DNA of 57,990 nt from Microbacterium sp. MYb66 (GTDB taxonomy: Bacteria > Actinomycetota > Actinomycetes > Actinomycetales > Microbacteriaceae): NCBI RefSeq assembly GCF_002979435.1, contig NZ_PCOV01000013.1, forward strand, positions 1-57,990. The letters run 5' to 3'. The stretch's first letter is position 1; each line of letters begins with the position of its first letter. Below the pieces are notes generated by a model. That model saw only the letters and a program-made list of their open reading frames with translations, was not told the origin of the DNA and searched no databases. Positions 7,916 through 17,186 of this stretch are shown here, piece by piece. A program made the position numbers and the translations under genes.

Positions 7916-8961
7916 GCGCGACCCTCGTCCTGCGCGCGGGCCCGCTCTCGGTGCGCACCACCCGACGGATGCTGCTCGTGTGCGCGGCGCTCGCCGCTCT
8001 CGCCCTCGGCCTCGCCGTCTGGGCGATGACGCTCGGCAGCTACGGCGTGAGCGCCGGAGAGGTGATCGGCGCATTCCTCGGGCAGTCCGAGGGCGCGGTG
8101 CGCAAGGTCGTCCTCGAATGGCGGGCGCCCCGGGTCGTCGCGGCACTCCTGTTCGGAGCGGCGCTGGGCATCTCGGGCAGCATCTTCCAGTCCCTCACCC
8201 GCAACCCCCTCGGCAGCCCGGACGTGATCGGGTTCAGCACCGGCTCGTACTCGGGCGTGATCCTGATGATGCTGACCGGCGCGACCGGGTACGCCGCCTA
8301 CGCGGCCGGGGCGCTGATCGGCGGAGTGCTCACCGCGGCGATCGTCTACCTGCTGGCATTCCGCCGCGGGATGCAGGGCTTCCGCCTCATCATCGTCGGC
8401 ATCGCGATGGGCGCGCTCCTGCAGTCCCTGAACACCTGGTTCAGCACCAGCGCCGACGTCGACCTGGCGCTGCGCGCGGCCGTCTGGGGCGCAGGATCCC
8501 TCGCGGCGGTCGACTGGACCACTCTCGGGTTCGCCGCGATCGCGATCGGCGCGGTGCTGCTGTGTGCCCCGGCCGCTCAGCGACGGATGCGGCGGCTCGA
8601 GCTGGGCGACGACGCCGCGGCCATGCTCGGCATCCCGCTCGAACGCACGCGCGGAATGCTCATGGTGCTCGGTGTCGCCGCGATCGCCGCGGTGACCGCC
8701 GCCGCGGGACCGATCGCCTTCGTCGCCCTGGCCGCCCCGCAGATCGGGCAGCGGCTGACCGGACGAGGCACCTCGGTCGACCTCGTCGGCGCCGCACTGA
8801 CCGGGTCGGTGCTGCTGCTCGTCGCGGATGTGATCGCCCAGCATGCCATCCCCGACGTGACCCTGCCGACCGGTGCCGTGACGATCTGCATCGGCGGCCT
8901 CTATCTGCTCGTGCTGCTCATGCGCGAGAGCAGACGCTTCACCGGAGGAGGACGACGATGA
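7912..8961 (+). CDS. FecCD-type siderophore ABC transporter permease 2
   Basis: A 349-residue FecCD permease, partner of the preceding one in a heterodimeric channel. Key stretches: EWRAPRVVAALLFGAALGISGSIFQSLTRNPLGSPDVIGFSTG and GPIAFVALAAPQIGQRLTG. The GTG start overlaps the TGA of permease 1 (GTGA), and its own stop overlaps the ATPase start (ATGA), so all three are translationally coupled. The frame is open far upstream, but only the GTG point begins recognisable permease sequence. Confidence 0.94.
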   Translation: MSATLVLRAGPLSVRTTRRMLLVCAALAALALGLAVWAMTLGSYGVSAGEVIGAFLGQSEGAVRKVVLEWRAPRVVAALLFGAALGISGSIFQSLTRNPLGSPDVIGFSTGSYSGVILMMLTGATGYAAYAAGALIGGVLTAAIVYLLAFRRGMQGFRLIIVGIAMGALLQSLNTWFSTSADVDLALRAAVWGAGSLAAVDWTTLGFAAIAIGAVLLCAPAAQRRMRRLELGDDAAAMLGIPLERTRGMLMVLGVAAIAAVTAAAGPIAFVALAAPQIGQRLTGRGTSVDLVGAALTGSVLLLVADVIAQHAIPDVTLPTGAVTICIGGLYLLVLLMRESRRFTGGGRR

Positions 8962-9731
8962 CACGACTCGCGACCGAGGAGCTGCGCGCGGGCTACGGCG
9001 GCCGAGGGGTGCTCGACGGCCTCGACGTGCGCATCCCCGACGGCGAGCTCACCGTGATCGTCGGGCCGAACGCCTGCGGCAAGTCGACGCTGCTGCGCGC
9101 GCTCGCCCGACTGCTGCCCGCCACCGGAGGGCGCGTGCTCCTGGACGGCGGGGACATCACGCGACTGTCGACGAAGGAGGTGGCGCGGCGGATGGGACTG
9201 CTGCCGCAGAGCCCGCTCGCCCCGGAGGGCATCACGGTCGCCGACCTCGTCGGACGCGGCCGCTACCCGCATCAGAGCGTGCTCTCCAGCTGGTCGGTCG
9301 AGGACGAACGCGCGGTCGCGGAGGCCATGGCGGCCACGAACGTCACCGACCTCGCCGAGCGCAACGTCGACGAGCTCTCCGGCGGTCAGCGCCAGCGTGC
9401 CTGGATCGCGATGGCGCTGGCCCAGGAGACCCCGATCCTGCTGTTGGACGAGCCGACGACGTTCCTCGACATCGGGCACCAGATCGAGGTGCTCGAACTC
9501 GTCACCCGCCTGCACCGGGAAGGGCGCACGGTCGTCGTGGTGCTGCACGACATCAATCAGGCCGCCCGCTACGCATCGCACCTGATCGCGATGAAGGACG
9601 GGCGCATCGTCGCCGAGGGCGCACCGCGCGACATCGTCGATGCACCGCTGCTCACCGAGCTGTTCGACCTGAAGGCGAGGGTGATCGCCGACCCCGACAC
9701 CGGGGCGCCCGTCGTGCTGCCCGGCCGCTGA
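8958..9731 (+). CDS. siderophore ABC transporter ATP-binding protein
   Basis: A 257-residue FepC/FhuC-type ATPase that powers the two permeases from the cytoplasmic side. Walker A GPNACGKST (36-44), Q-loop LLPQSPLAPEGIT, signature LSGGQRQR, Walker B ILLLDEPTTFLD and the switch His in VVLHDINQA are all intact. GGAGGAG lies 7 bases before the ATG, which overlaps the upstream stop codon. Closes the iron-uptake operon. Confidence 0.95.
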   Translation: MTRLATEELRAGYGGRGVLDGLDVRIPDGELTVIVGPNACGKSTLLRALARLLPATGGRVLLDGGDITRLSTKEVARRMGLLPQSPLAPEGITVADLVGRGRYPHQSVLSSWSVEDERAVAEAMAATNVTDLAERNVDELSGGQRQRAWIAMALAQETPILLLDEPTTFLDIGHQIEVLELVTRLHREGRTVVVVLHDINQAARYASHLIAMKDGRIVAEGAPRDIVDAPLLTELFDLKARVIADPDTGAPVVLPGR

Positions 9732-9741
9732 GCCCCGGCCG

Positions 9742-9779
9742 CGACACGCCCGGGGTTGCGAACCCCCGACACGCCCGGG
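9742..9779 (+). terminator. hairpin and direct repeat after siderophore operon
   Basis: GGGGTT-GCG-AACCCC (9752-9766) forms a tight hairpin 20 bases past the ATPase stop codon. It is flanked by two copies of CGACACGCCCGGG (9742-9754 and 9767-9779). Probably a terminator; no T run follows. Confidence 0.45.
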
Positions 9780-9907
9780 TATCGTCGGGGAGTCCTGTCC
9801 GCCGTGTCTGGAAGTCCTTTGATCTGATCCGTCGCCTCCGCGCTCTTCTTCCCGCGCGCTGACCCGACGATCGCCGACTCCACGGCAGACCCACTCCTCC
9901 GCATCCT

Positions 9908-9921
9908 GTGACGCGTGTCAC
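9908..9921. promoter_or_regulatory. dyad upstream of ABC-F gene
   Basis: GTGAC-GCGT-GTCAC is a 5-bp perfect dyad 53 bases before the ABC-F start, within a 243-base gap that otherwise holds only the hairpin and direct repeats near 9742-9779. Could be an operator or a leader hairpin. No leader peptide with a ribosome site was found in the gap. Confidence 0.3.
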
Positions 9922-9974
9922 GGCCCGGCAGGGGCTCGGTGTCAGTGCACCCTCGCACTCGACAGGAGACACCC

Positions 9975-11666
9975 ATGTCAACTCCCTCCACCCTTCACGC
10001 GTCGGTCACCCTCGACCGGCTCACGTTCACCTGGCCCGACGGTTCGACCGCCCTCGACGGGGTGTCCGGGGCGTTCGGCTCCGGACGCACCGGACTCGTC
10101 GGACGCAACGGCGCCGGCAAGTCGACGCTGCTGCGGCTGATGGCCGGCGAACTCGAACCGACATCGGGCGTCGTCACGGCATCCGGCGAGGTCGCGTACC
10201 TCCCGCAGCAGCTGACGCTCGACGTCGACCGCCGCGTCGCCGAGCTCCTCGGGGTCTCCGCGGCGCTCGACGGCGTGCGGGCGATCGCCGCGGGCGACGT
10301 CGACCCCGCCCACTTCGATGCGGTCGGCGACGACTGGGACATCGAGGCGCGCGCCCAGGCCTCCCTCGCTGAAGCCGGCCTCGCTCCGGAGTTCCTCGAC
10401 CGCAGCGTCGGCGAGCTCTCCGGAGGAGAAGCCGTGCTCGTCGCGATCGCCGGCATCCGCCTGCGCCGCGCGCCGATCACGCTCCTCGACGAGCCGACGA
10501 ACAACCTCGACCGCGACGCCAGAGCGAAGCTCGCGGCGATGGTGCGCGCCTGGAAGGGCACGCTCATCGTCGTCAGTCACGACCTGTCGCTGCTGGAGCT
10601 GATGGACGACACCGCCGAGCTGTACGCCCAGGCGCTGAGCGTGTTCGGTGGTCCGTACTCCGAGTGGCGCGCCTGGCTGGACGCGGAGCAGGATGCCGCG
10701 AAGCAGGCCGAGGTCGCCGCCGCCCAGGTGCTCCGCAAGGAGAAGCGCCAGCGGATCGAGGCCGAGGTCAAACTCGCGCATCGCGCCCGCACGGCGAAGA
10801 AGGCCGAGATCGAGAAGCGGGTGCCGAAGATCATCGCGCACGGCCGCAAGATGGCGGCCGAGGTGTCGGCGGGCAGGCTCCGCACCGAGGTCGGCGCCAA
10901 GGAGGAGGCCGCGCACGCCGCGCGCGAGGAGGCCGGCCGCCGCGTGCGCTCCGACTCCTCGATGAAGATCGAGCTCCCCGATCCGCAGGTGTCCCGCAGC
11001 CGCCGGATCGCGACGGTCGGAGACGAGGAGCGGTCCTGGGTGGTCCAGGGTCCGGAGCGTGTGGCTCTGATCGGCCGGAACGGCGCCGGCAAGACGACGC
11101 TGCTGGAACGGTTGGTCGCCGACGGTGGTCACACCTCCTCAGAGACGACGACCGATGCCCTGAGAAGCGGCTCTTCGGCCGATGTCGCCGAAGACTTCAC
11201 GAGTCCTGCACGGCCGACCCTGCGCATCGAGGCCCACACCGACCAGATCGGCTACCTCCCGCAGCGGGTCGACGGACTCGTCGAGGAGCGGTCGGTGTTC
11301 GAGAACATCGCGACCGCGGCTCCCCAGGTCCCGGAGAAGGAGCTGCGCAACCGGCTCGCCCGGTTCCTGATCCGCGGGGCGACGGCGGAGCGTCCGGTGT
11401 CCGCGCTCTCCGGCGGCGAGCGCTTCCGGGTCGCGCTGGCGAAGCTGCTGCTCTCGGATCCCGCCCCGCACCTCGTGGTGCTCGACGAGCCGACGAACAA
11501 CCTCGACGTCGACACGGTCGACCAGCTGGTCGAGGCGCTGCGCGCGTACCGGGGCGCCGTGCTCGTGGTGAGCCACGACGACGCGTTCCTGCGCCGACTC
11601 GACCTCGATCTCACCCTCGAGATCGACGGCGAAGGTGCTCTGCAGGAGGTCTCGCTGGGATCGTGA
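9975..11666 (+). CDS. ABC-F family ATPase
   Basis: A 563-residue soluble protein with two ABC cassettes and no membrane domain. Walker A motifs GRNGAGKST (about 43-51) and GRNGAGKTT, two LSGGE signatures and two LLDEPTNNLD / VLDEPTNNLD Walker B motifs are intact. A highly charged linker of about 80 residues (starting RKEKRQRIEAEVK) joins the cassettes, as in ABC-F proteins that reach into the ribosomal E site. Members either tune translation or protect ribosomes from antibiotics; the sequence alone does not decide. I start at the ATG 7 bases after CAGGAG. Downstream, lhr follows after 38 bases. Confidence 0.9.
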   Translation: MSTPSTLHASVTLDRLTFTWPDGSTALDGVSGAFGSGRTGLVGRNGAGKSTLLRLMAGELEPTSGVVTASGEVAYLPQQLTLDVDRRVAELLGVSAALDGVRAIAAGDVDPAHFDAVGDDWDIEARAQASLAEAGLAPEFLDRSVGELSGGEAVLVAIAGIRLRRAPITLLDEPTNNLDRDARAKLAAMVRAWKGTLIVVSHDLSLLELMDDTAELYAQALSVFGGPYSEWRAWLDAEQDAAKQAEVAAAQVLRKEKRQRIEAEVKLAHRARTAKKAEIEKRVPKIIAHGRKMAAEVSAGRLRTEVGAKEEAAHAAREEAGRRVRSDSSMKIELPDPQVSRSRRIATVGDEERSWVVQGPERVALIGRNGAGKTTLLERLVADGGHTSSETTTDALRSGSSADVAEDFTSPARPTLRIEAHTDQIGYLPQRVDGLVEERSVFENIATAAPQVPEKELRNRLARFLIRGATAERPVSALSGGERFRVALAKLLLSDPAPHLVVLDEPTNNLDVDTVDQLVEALRAYRGAVLVVSHDDAFLRRLDLDLTLEIDGEGALQEVSLGS

Positions 11667-11704
11667 CGCGCCCCGATGTCCCCGGCCTCGACGAAGATGG
11701 AGGG

Positions 11705-14700
11705 ATGAGCGACGTGCTCGAACGCTTCACCCCCGCCACGCAGGACTGGTTCCGGGGTGCGTTCCCCGCGCCCACGCCCGCGCAGGCGGGTGCGTGGGAC
11801 GCGATCTCGGCCGGCAAGCACGCGCTGGTGGTGGCTCCGACCGGTTCCGGAAAGACGCTCTCGGCCTTCCTCTGGGCGATCGACAGCGTGTTCCGCGAGC
11901 GCATGGCCGAGACCGCCCCGCCCGCGAAGGGCGAGCCGCGCACACGCATCCTCTACATCTCCCCGCTGAAGGCCCTCGGCGTCGACGTCGAGCGCAATCT
12001 GCGGTCTCCGCTGATCGGCATCGGGCAGTCGGCCAGACGGCTGGGCGTGCCCGCCCCCGCGGTGACGGTCGGCGTGCGCTCGGGCGACACGACGTCGAGC
12101 GACAGGCGCAAGCTCGTGTCCGACCCGCCCGACATCCTCATCACGACCCCCGAGTCGCTGTACCTCATGCTCACGAGCCGCGCGGGCGAGACCCTGCGCG
12201 GCGTGCACACCGTCATCATCGACGAGGTGCACGCGGTCGCGGCGACCAAACGCGGCGCGCATCTCGCCGTCAGCCTGGAGCGCCTCGATGCCCTGCGCCG
12301 ACTCAACGGCATCGAGACCCCGGCCCAGCGGATCGGCCTCTCGGCCACGGTCCGACCCATCGACGAGGTGGCGCGGTTCCTCGGCGGCTCGGCACCGGTC
12401 GAGATCGTCGCGCCGCCCGCGTCGAAGACCTTCGAGCTGGGGGTCGTCGTCCCCATGGACGACATGACCAACCCGCCACCGCCGCCGGGAGTGCCGGGGG
12501 AGGCGGCGGATGCGGAGTACAGCGAGGTCACCGGATCCGTCTGGCCGCACGTCGAGGAGGCGATCGTCGACCGCATCCTGCAGAACAACTCGACCATCGT
12601 CTTCGCCAACTCGCGCCGCCTGGCGGAGCGGCTCACCGGCCGCCTGAACGAGATCTACTCCGAGCGCATCGGCGTCGAGCTGCCCGCGGCGACCGTCCCC
12701 GCGGCGATGATGGCGCAGGCCGGAGCGACCGCAGGCGCCGATCCCGTGCTCGCCAAGGCGCACCACGGCTCGGTGTCGAAGGAGCAGCGCGCCCAGGTCG
12801 AGGAGGAGCTCAAATCGGGCGTTCTGCGCTGCGTCGTCGCGACGAGCAGCCTCGAACTCGGGATCGATATGGGCGCCGTCGATCTGGTGATCCAGGTCGA
12901 GGCTCCGCCCTCGGCGGCATCAGGCCTGCAGCGCGTCGGGCGGGCCGGGCACCAGGTGGGCGAGATCAGTCGCGCCGCCCTCTTCCCGAAGCACCGCGGC
13001 GACGTGCTGCACACCGCGATCGTGACCGAGCGGATGCTGGCGGGCAAGATCGAGGCGATCCAGGTGCCGCGCAATCCGCTCGACATCCTCGCCCAGCAGA
13101 CGGTCGCCGCGAGCGCTCTCGGAGCGATCAGCGTCGAGGAGTGGTTCGAGACCGTCCGGCGGTCCGCGCCGTTCCAGGCTCTTCCCCGCTCCGCCTACGA
13201 GGCGACGCTCGACCTGCTGGCCGGGCGCTTCCCGTCCGACGAGTTCGCCGAGCTGCGGCCGAGACTCGTGTGGGATCGTGACGCGGGCACGCTGACCGGA
13301 CGCCCCGGAGCACAGCGCATCGCGGTGACCAGCGGTGGCACCATCCCGGACCGCGGCCTGTTCGGGGTGTTCGTCGCCGGCGAGACGACCGGTGCACGGG
13401 TGGGCGAGCTCGACGAGGAGATGGTCTACGAGTCGCGGGTCGGCGACGTGTTCACCCTCGGCACCACCAGCTGGCGGATCGCCGAGATCACCCATGACCG
13501 CGTCAACGTGATCCCCGCATACGGCCAGCCGGGGAAGGTGCCGTTCTGGCACGGCGACGGCATCGGCCGCCCGTTCGAACTCGGCGAGGCTCTCGGGGCC
13601 TTCTCCCGCGAGGTGTCGGCGGCCCCACCCGAGAAGGCCGCCCAGCGACTGATCGATGCGGGTCTCGACGAGCAGGCGCGGGCGAACCTCATGGCCCACC
13701 TGACCGAGCAGCGCGAAGCGACCGGCACACTGCCGACCGACCGCACGCTGACGGTCGAGCGCGGCCGCGACGAGGTCGGCGACTGGCGCGTGATCCTGCA
13801 TTCCCCGTACGGCATGAAGGTGCACGCGCCGTGGGCCCTGGCGATCAATGCCCGGGTGCGCGAGCGCCTCGGCGTCGAGGGATCGGCGGTCGCGAGCGAC
13901 GACGGCATCATCGTGCGCATCCCGGATGCCGAGGCCGAGCCGCCCGGAGCCGAGCTGTTCGTGTTCGCCCCGGAAGAGCTCGAGCACGTGGTCACCCAGG
14001 AGGTGGGCGGCTCCGCGCTGTTCGCCTCCCGGTTCCGCGAGTGCGCGGCGCGAGCACTGCTCATGCCGCGCATGAACCCCAACAAGCGCACGCCCCTCTG
14101 GCAGCAGCGGCAGCGGTCGGCGCAGCTGCTCGAGGTCGCCCGGCGGCATCCGACGTTCCCCGTGATCCTGGAGACGCTGCGCGAAGTGCTGCAGGACGTC
14201 TACGACCTCCCCTCGCTGCGCAAGCTCGCGACCTCGATCGCCGACCGCCGCATCCGCCTCGTCGAGACCGAGCCCGGACAGCCGTCGCCCTACGCCCGCG
14301 ACCTGCTGTTCGGCTACGTCGGCGCGTTCATGTACGAGGGAGATTCCCCGCTCGCCGAGCGCCGGGCGGCCGCGCTGTCGGTCGACCCCGCCCTGCTCGG
14401 AGAACTGCTGGGCACGGTCGAGCTCCGCGAGCTTCTCGACCCCGACGTCATCGCCCAGTTCGAGCGTGAGGCGCAGCGCCTCGACCCCGACCGTCGCGCG
14501 CGGGGCCTCGAAGGGGTCGCCGACCTGCTGCGGATGCTCGGGCCGCTCGACGCCGACGAGGTCGCCGCCCGTCTCGATCCGACGAGCGTGTCCGAAGCGG
14601 AGTCGGAGTCCGTCGACACCGCGACCGCCGACGCCCTGCTGAACGACCTGATCACGGCCCGGCGCGCGATTCCGGTGACGATCGGCGGCGTGAGCCGGGT

Positions 14701-16309
14701 GGCCGCGATCGAAGACGCGGGCCGACTGCGCGACGCGCTCGGCGTCGCGCTCCCCACGGGCATTCCGGTGGCGTTCCTCGAACCGCTGGCCGACCCGCTG
14801 GGAGACCTCGTCGCCCGCCACGCCCGCACGCACGGCCCGTTCACGACCGATGCTGTCGCCACTCGATTCGGGCTCGGCGCCGCGGTCGCCCGCCACACCC
14901 TCCAGCGGCTGGAGAACGCGGGCCGACTCACGAGCGGCTACTTCCTGCCCGAGGCCGCCGGCAGCGGCGACGCGATCGAGTGGTGCGACAGCGAGGTGCT
15001 GCGCCGCCTGCGGATGCGGTCGCTCGCGGCGATCCGCGGATCGGTGGAGCCGGTCTCCCCCGAGGCGTATGCGCGCTTCCTGCCGGACTGGCAGCACATC
15101 GGTCGGCCGTTGGAGGGCGTCGACGGCGTCCTCACCGTGATCGAGCAGTTCGCCGGAGTGCCGATCCCGGCGAGCGCGTGGGAATCGCTGGTCCTGCCGT
15201 CGCGGGTGCGCGACTACTCCCCCGCGATGCTCGACGAGCTCACGGCGGCGGGCGAGGTCATCTGGTCGGGCCATGGCACGCTTCCGGGGCGCGATGGCTG
15301 GGTGTCGCTGCATCCCGCCGACCTCGCCCCGTTCACCCTTCCGGAGCGGGATGCCGAGATCGCGTCCGACTCGTTGGAGTCGCGCATCCTCATCGCCCTC
15401 GACGTCGGCGGCGCGTACTTCGCCGCGCAGCTCAAAGACATGGCGGCGGCCGAGAACGAGCAGTCCGTGCTCGAGGCACTGTGGTCGCTGACGTGGTCGG
15501 GCTACGTGACGAACGACACTTTCGGCCCGATCCGCTCGCTCCTCGCCGGCGGTTCGCAGGCCCACAAGGTCAAGCGCCGGGCACCCCGCGCCCGCACCTA
15601 CCGCGGCGTATCGTTCACCGGTTCCGCGGCTCCACGGCCGACGTCGATCGGCGGACGCTGGTCGCTGCTGCCCGCGCTCGAGACGGATGCCGCCCGCCGG
15701 GCGACCGTCACCGCCGGTCTCCTGCTCGACCGCTACGGCGTCGTCACCCGCGGCGCCGTGCAGGCCGAGGGCGTCCCCGGCGGCTTCGCCCAGGCATACC
15801 GGGTGCTCGCCGGGTTCGAGGAGGCGGGCCACTGCCGCCGCGGCTACGTGATCGAGAAGCTCGGAGCCGCGCAGTTCGCCGCCTCCGGCACGGTCGATCG
15901 CCTGCGCACCTATGCCGGACTCGCCGACCCGCCGCCGCGGACAGCGGTGACCCTCGCCGCCACCGACCCCGCGAATCCCTACGGCGCCGCCCTCGGCTGG
16001 CCCAAGCTCGAGGGGGTGTCTCATCGCCCGGGCCGGAAGGCCGGCGGCCTCGTCGTCCTGGTCGACGGCACCCTCGTGCTCTCGCTGGAGCGCGGCGGCC
16101 GCACCGTGCTGTCGTTCAGCGACGACGGCGAGGTGCTGCGCGCCGCGGCATCCGACCTCGCGGCCACCGCACGCGCGCGCCGCCTCGATACTCTGACCGT
16201 CGAGAAGATCAACGGCGAGGGCGTGTACGGCACCGAGCTCGCGCTCGCCCTGCAGGAAGCCGGCTTCGTGGCTACTCCGCGCGGGTACACGCTTCGCAAG
16301 GTGGTCTGA
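11705..16309 (+). CDS. lhr: ATP-dependent helicase Lhr
   Basis: A 1534-residue superfamily-2 DNA helicase of the full-length Lhr type (family usual about 1500). The N-terminal core has Walker A APTGSGKT (44-51), DEVH in IIDEVHAVAATKRG, LSATVRP (motif III), FANSRRLAERL (motif IV), SSLELGIDMG (motif V) and QRVGRAGH (motif VI). The winged-helix Lhr core and the long C-terminal domain follow. In mycobacteria Lhr translocates 3' to 5', unwinds RNA:DNA hybrids and is induced by mitomycin C, so a DNA-repair role is expected. That fits the Nei-type glycosylase encoded soon after. GGAGGG immediately precedes the ATG. Confidence 0.96.
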   Translation: MSDVLERFTPATQDWFRGAFPAPTPAQAGAWDAISAGKHALVVAPTGSGKTLSAFLWAIDSVFRERMAETAPPAKGEPRTRILYISPLKALGVDVERNLRSPLIGIGQSARRLGVPAPAVTVGVRSGDTTSSDRRKLVSDPPDILITTPESLYLMLTSRAGETLRGVHTVIIDEVHAVAATKRGAHLAVSLERLDALRRLNGIETPAQRIGLSATVRPIDEVARFLGGSAPVEIVAPPASKTFELGVVVPMDDMTNPPPPPGVPGEAADAEYSEVTGSVWPHVEEAIVDRILQNNSTIVFANSRRLAERLTGRLNEIYSERIGVELPAATVPAAMMAQAGATAGADPVLAKAHHGSVSKEQRAQVEEELKSGVLRCVVATSSLELGIDMGAVDLVIQVEAPPSAASGLQRVGRAGHQVGEISRAALFPKHRGDVLHTAIVTERMLAGKIEAIQVPRNPLDILAQQTVAASALGAISVEEWFETVRRSAPFQALPRSAYEATLDLLAGRFPSDEFAELRPRLVWDRDAGTLTGRPGAQRIAVTSGGTIPDRGLFGVFVAGETTGARVGELDEEMVYESRVGDVFTLGTTSWRIAEITHDRVNVIPAYGQPGKVPFWHGDGIGRPFELGEALGAFSREVSAAPPEKAAQRLIDAGLDEQARANLMAHLTEQREATGTLPTDRTLTVERGRDEVGDWRVILHSPYGMKVHAPWALAINARVRERLGVEGSAVASDDGIIVRIPDAEAEPPGAELFVFAPEELEHVVTQEVGGSALFASRFRECAARALLMPRMNPNKRTPLWQQRQRSAQLLEVARRHPTFPVILETLREVLQDVYDLPSLRKLATSIADRRIRLVETEPGQPSPYARDLLFGYVGAFMYEGDSPLAERRAAALSVDPALLGELLGTVELRELLDPDVIAQFEREAQRLDPDRRARGLEGVADLLRMLGPLDADEVAARLDPTSVSEAESESVDTATADALLNDLITARRAIPVTIGGVSRVAAIEDAGRLRDALGVALPTGIPVAFLEPLADPLGDLVARHARTHGPFTTDAVATRFGLGAAVARHTLQRLENAGRLTSGYFLPEAAGSGDAIEWCDSEVLRRLRMRSLAAIRGSVEPVSPEAYARFLPDWQHIGRPLEGVDGVLTVIEQFAGVPIPASAWESLVLPSRVRDYSPAMLDELTAAGEVIWSGHGTLPGRDGWVSLHPADLAPFTLPERDAEIASDSLESRILIALDVGGAYFAAQLKDMAAAENEQSVLEALWSLTWSGYVTNDTFGPIRSLLAGGSQAHKVKRRAPRARTYRGVSFTGSAAPRPTSIGGRWSLLPALETDAARRATVTAGLLLDRYGVVTRGAVQAEGVPGGFAQAYRVLAGFEEAGHCRRGYVIEKLGAAQFAASGTVDRLRTYAGLADPPPRTAVTLAATDPANPYGAALGWPKLEGVSHRPGRKAGGLVVLVDGTLVLSLERGGRTVLSFSDDGEVLRAAASDLAATARARRLDTLTVEKINGEGVYGTELALALQEAGFVATPRGYTLRKVV

Positions 16310-16318
16310 TCGTGCGCC

Positions 16319-16331
16319 TACGCTGGAAGCC
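16319..16331 (+). promoter_or_regulatory. leaderless promoter -10 for EI24 gene
   Basis: TACGCT (16319-16324) ends 7 bases before the ATG, with no ribosome site between. This is the arrangement of leaderless actinobacterial mRNAs. Confidence 0.4.
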
Positions 16332-17186
16332 ATGATCCGAGAGTTCGCCGCCGGCATCCGCACCCTGCTGCGCGGATTCGGGCTGTGGCGCACGCGCCCG
16401 GGTCTCATGGCACTGGGGCTGATCCCCGCGGTCATCGCGGTCGTCGTGCTCGCCGCGCTGCTCGTCCCGCTGGTCATCGGCATGCCGTCGCTGTCCACCT
16501 GGCTCACGCCGTTCGCCGACGGCTGGCTCGAGCCGTGGCGCGGGCTGCTGCGCGCCGCGGTGAGCCTCGTCGTCGTCGCTGCCGCTCTGGCTCTCGCCAG
16601 CGTGGTCTTCAGCGCGCTGACCCTGACCATCGGCGACCCGTTCTATCAGCGCATCTGGCACGCGGTGGAGGTCGACCTCGGCTCGCCCCCGCCCGCCGAC
16701 GGCGGCAGCTTCTGGACCACTCTCGGCGAGGGGCTCCGGCTGGTCCTCCTCGGCATCCTCATCGCCGTCTCCGTCCTCCTGATCGGCCTCATCCCCGGCG
16801 TCGGCGGCTTCCTGGGCGCGGTCGCCGGTGTCGTCCTGACCGGCCGGCTGCTGGCTCGCGAGCTCACCGGCCGCTCCTTCGACGCGCGCGATCTGAGCCC
16901 CGCCGATCGCTCCGCGTTGTTCTCGGGCAGCCGCGCACGGGTGCTCGGCTTCGGCGTCGCGACGCAGCTCTGCTTCCTGATCCCCGGCGGAGCGGTAGCG
17001 GTCATGCCGGCCGCCGTCGCCGGCAGCACGATGCTCGCGCGCGACCTGCTCGCGCGCAGCGGCGCAACCGCAACCGCAACCGCAACGTCGGGAGCACTGG
17101 CGACTCCTCCGCCGCCGCCACCGCACGCCCAGCCGTCGCGACTTCCGCCGCCCCCGCATCTCGGGGCGGGACCGGGAGTCTCCTGA
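16332..17186 (+). CDS. EI24/CysZ-like membrane protein
   Basis: A 284-residue inner-membrane protein of the EI24 domain family, which includes CysZ. Hydrophobic segments lie near residues 27-55, 72-105, 135-165 and 205-235, and FSALTLTIGDPFYQRIWHAVE is a family hallmark. Some members move sulfate, but that role is unproven here. The C-terminus is a low-complexity tail encoded by GCAACC repeats and a proline run (PPPPPP), unlike the rest of the protein. The stop overlaps the next start as TGATG, so it is coupled to the nei-type gene. Confidence 0.85.
   Translation: MIREFAAGIRTLLRGFGLWRTRPGLMALGLIPAVIAVVVLAALLVPLVIGMPSLSTWLTPFADGWLEPWRGLLRAAVSLVVVAAALALASVVFSALTLTIGDPFYQRIWHAVEVDLGSPPPADGGSFWTTLGEGLRLVLLGILIAVSVLLIGLIPGVGGFLGAVAGVVLTGRLLARELTGRSFDARDLSPADRSALFSGSRARVLGFGVATQLCFLIPGGAVAVMPAAVAGSTMLARDLLARSGATATATATSGALATPPPPPPHAQPSRLPPPPHLGAGPGVS
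17064..17086 (+). repeat. GCAACC microsatellite inside EI24 gene
   Basis: Three full GCAACC units plus GCAAC, followed about 25 bases later by CCGCCGCCGCC. Encodes alternating Ala-Thr. Copy-number change by whole units keeps the frame; partial slippage would break the tail and could change coupling to the next gene. Confidence 0.75.

Noticed and set aside
12920..16630. Very long minus-strand open frame (over 1200 codons) opposite lhr
   Set aside because: Composition is that of an antisense frame in GC-rich DNA (Arg/Gly/His-rich, no domain), and the plus strand encodes a complete Lhr with all helicase motifs.
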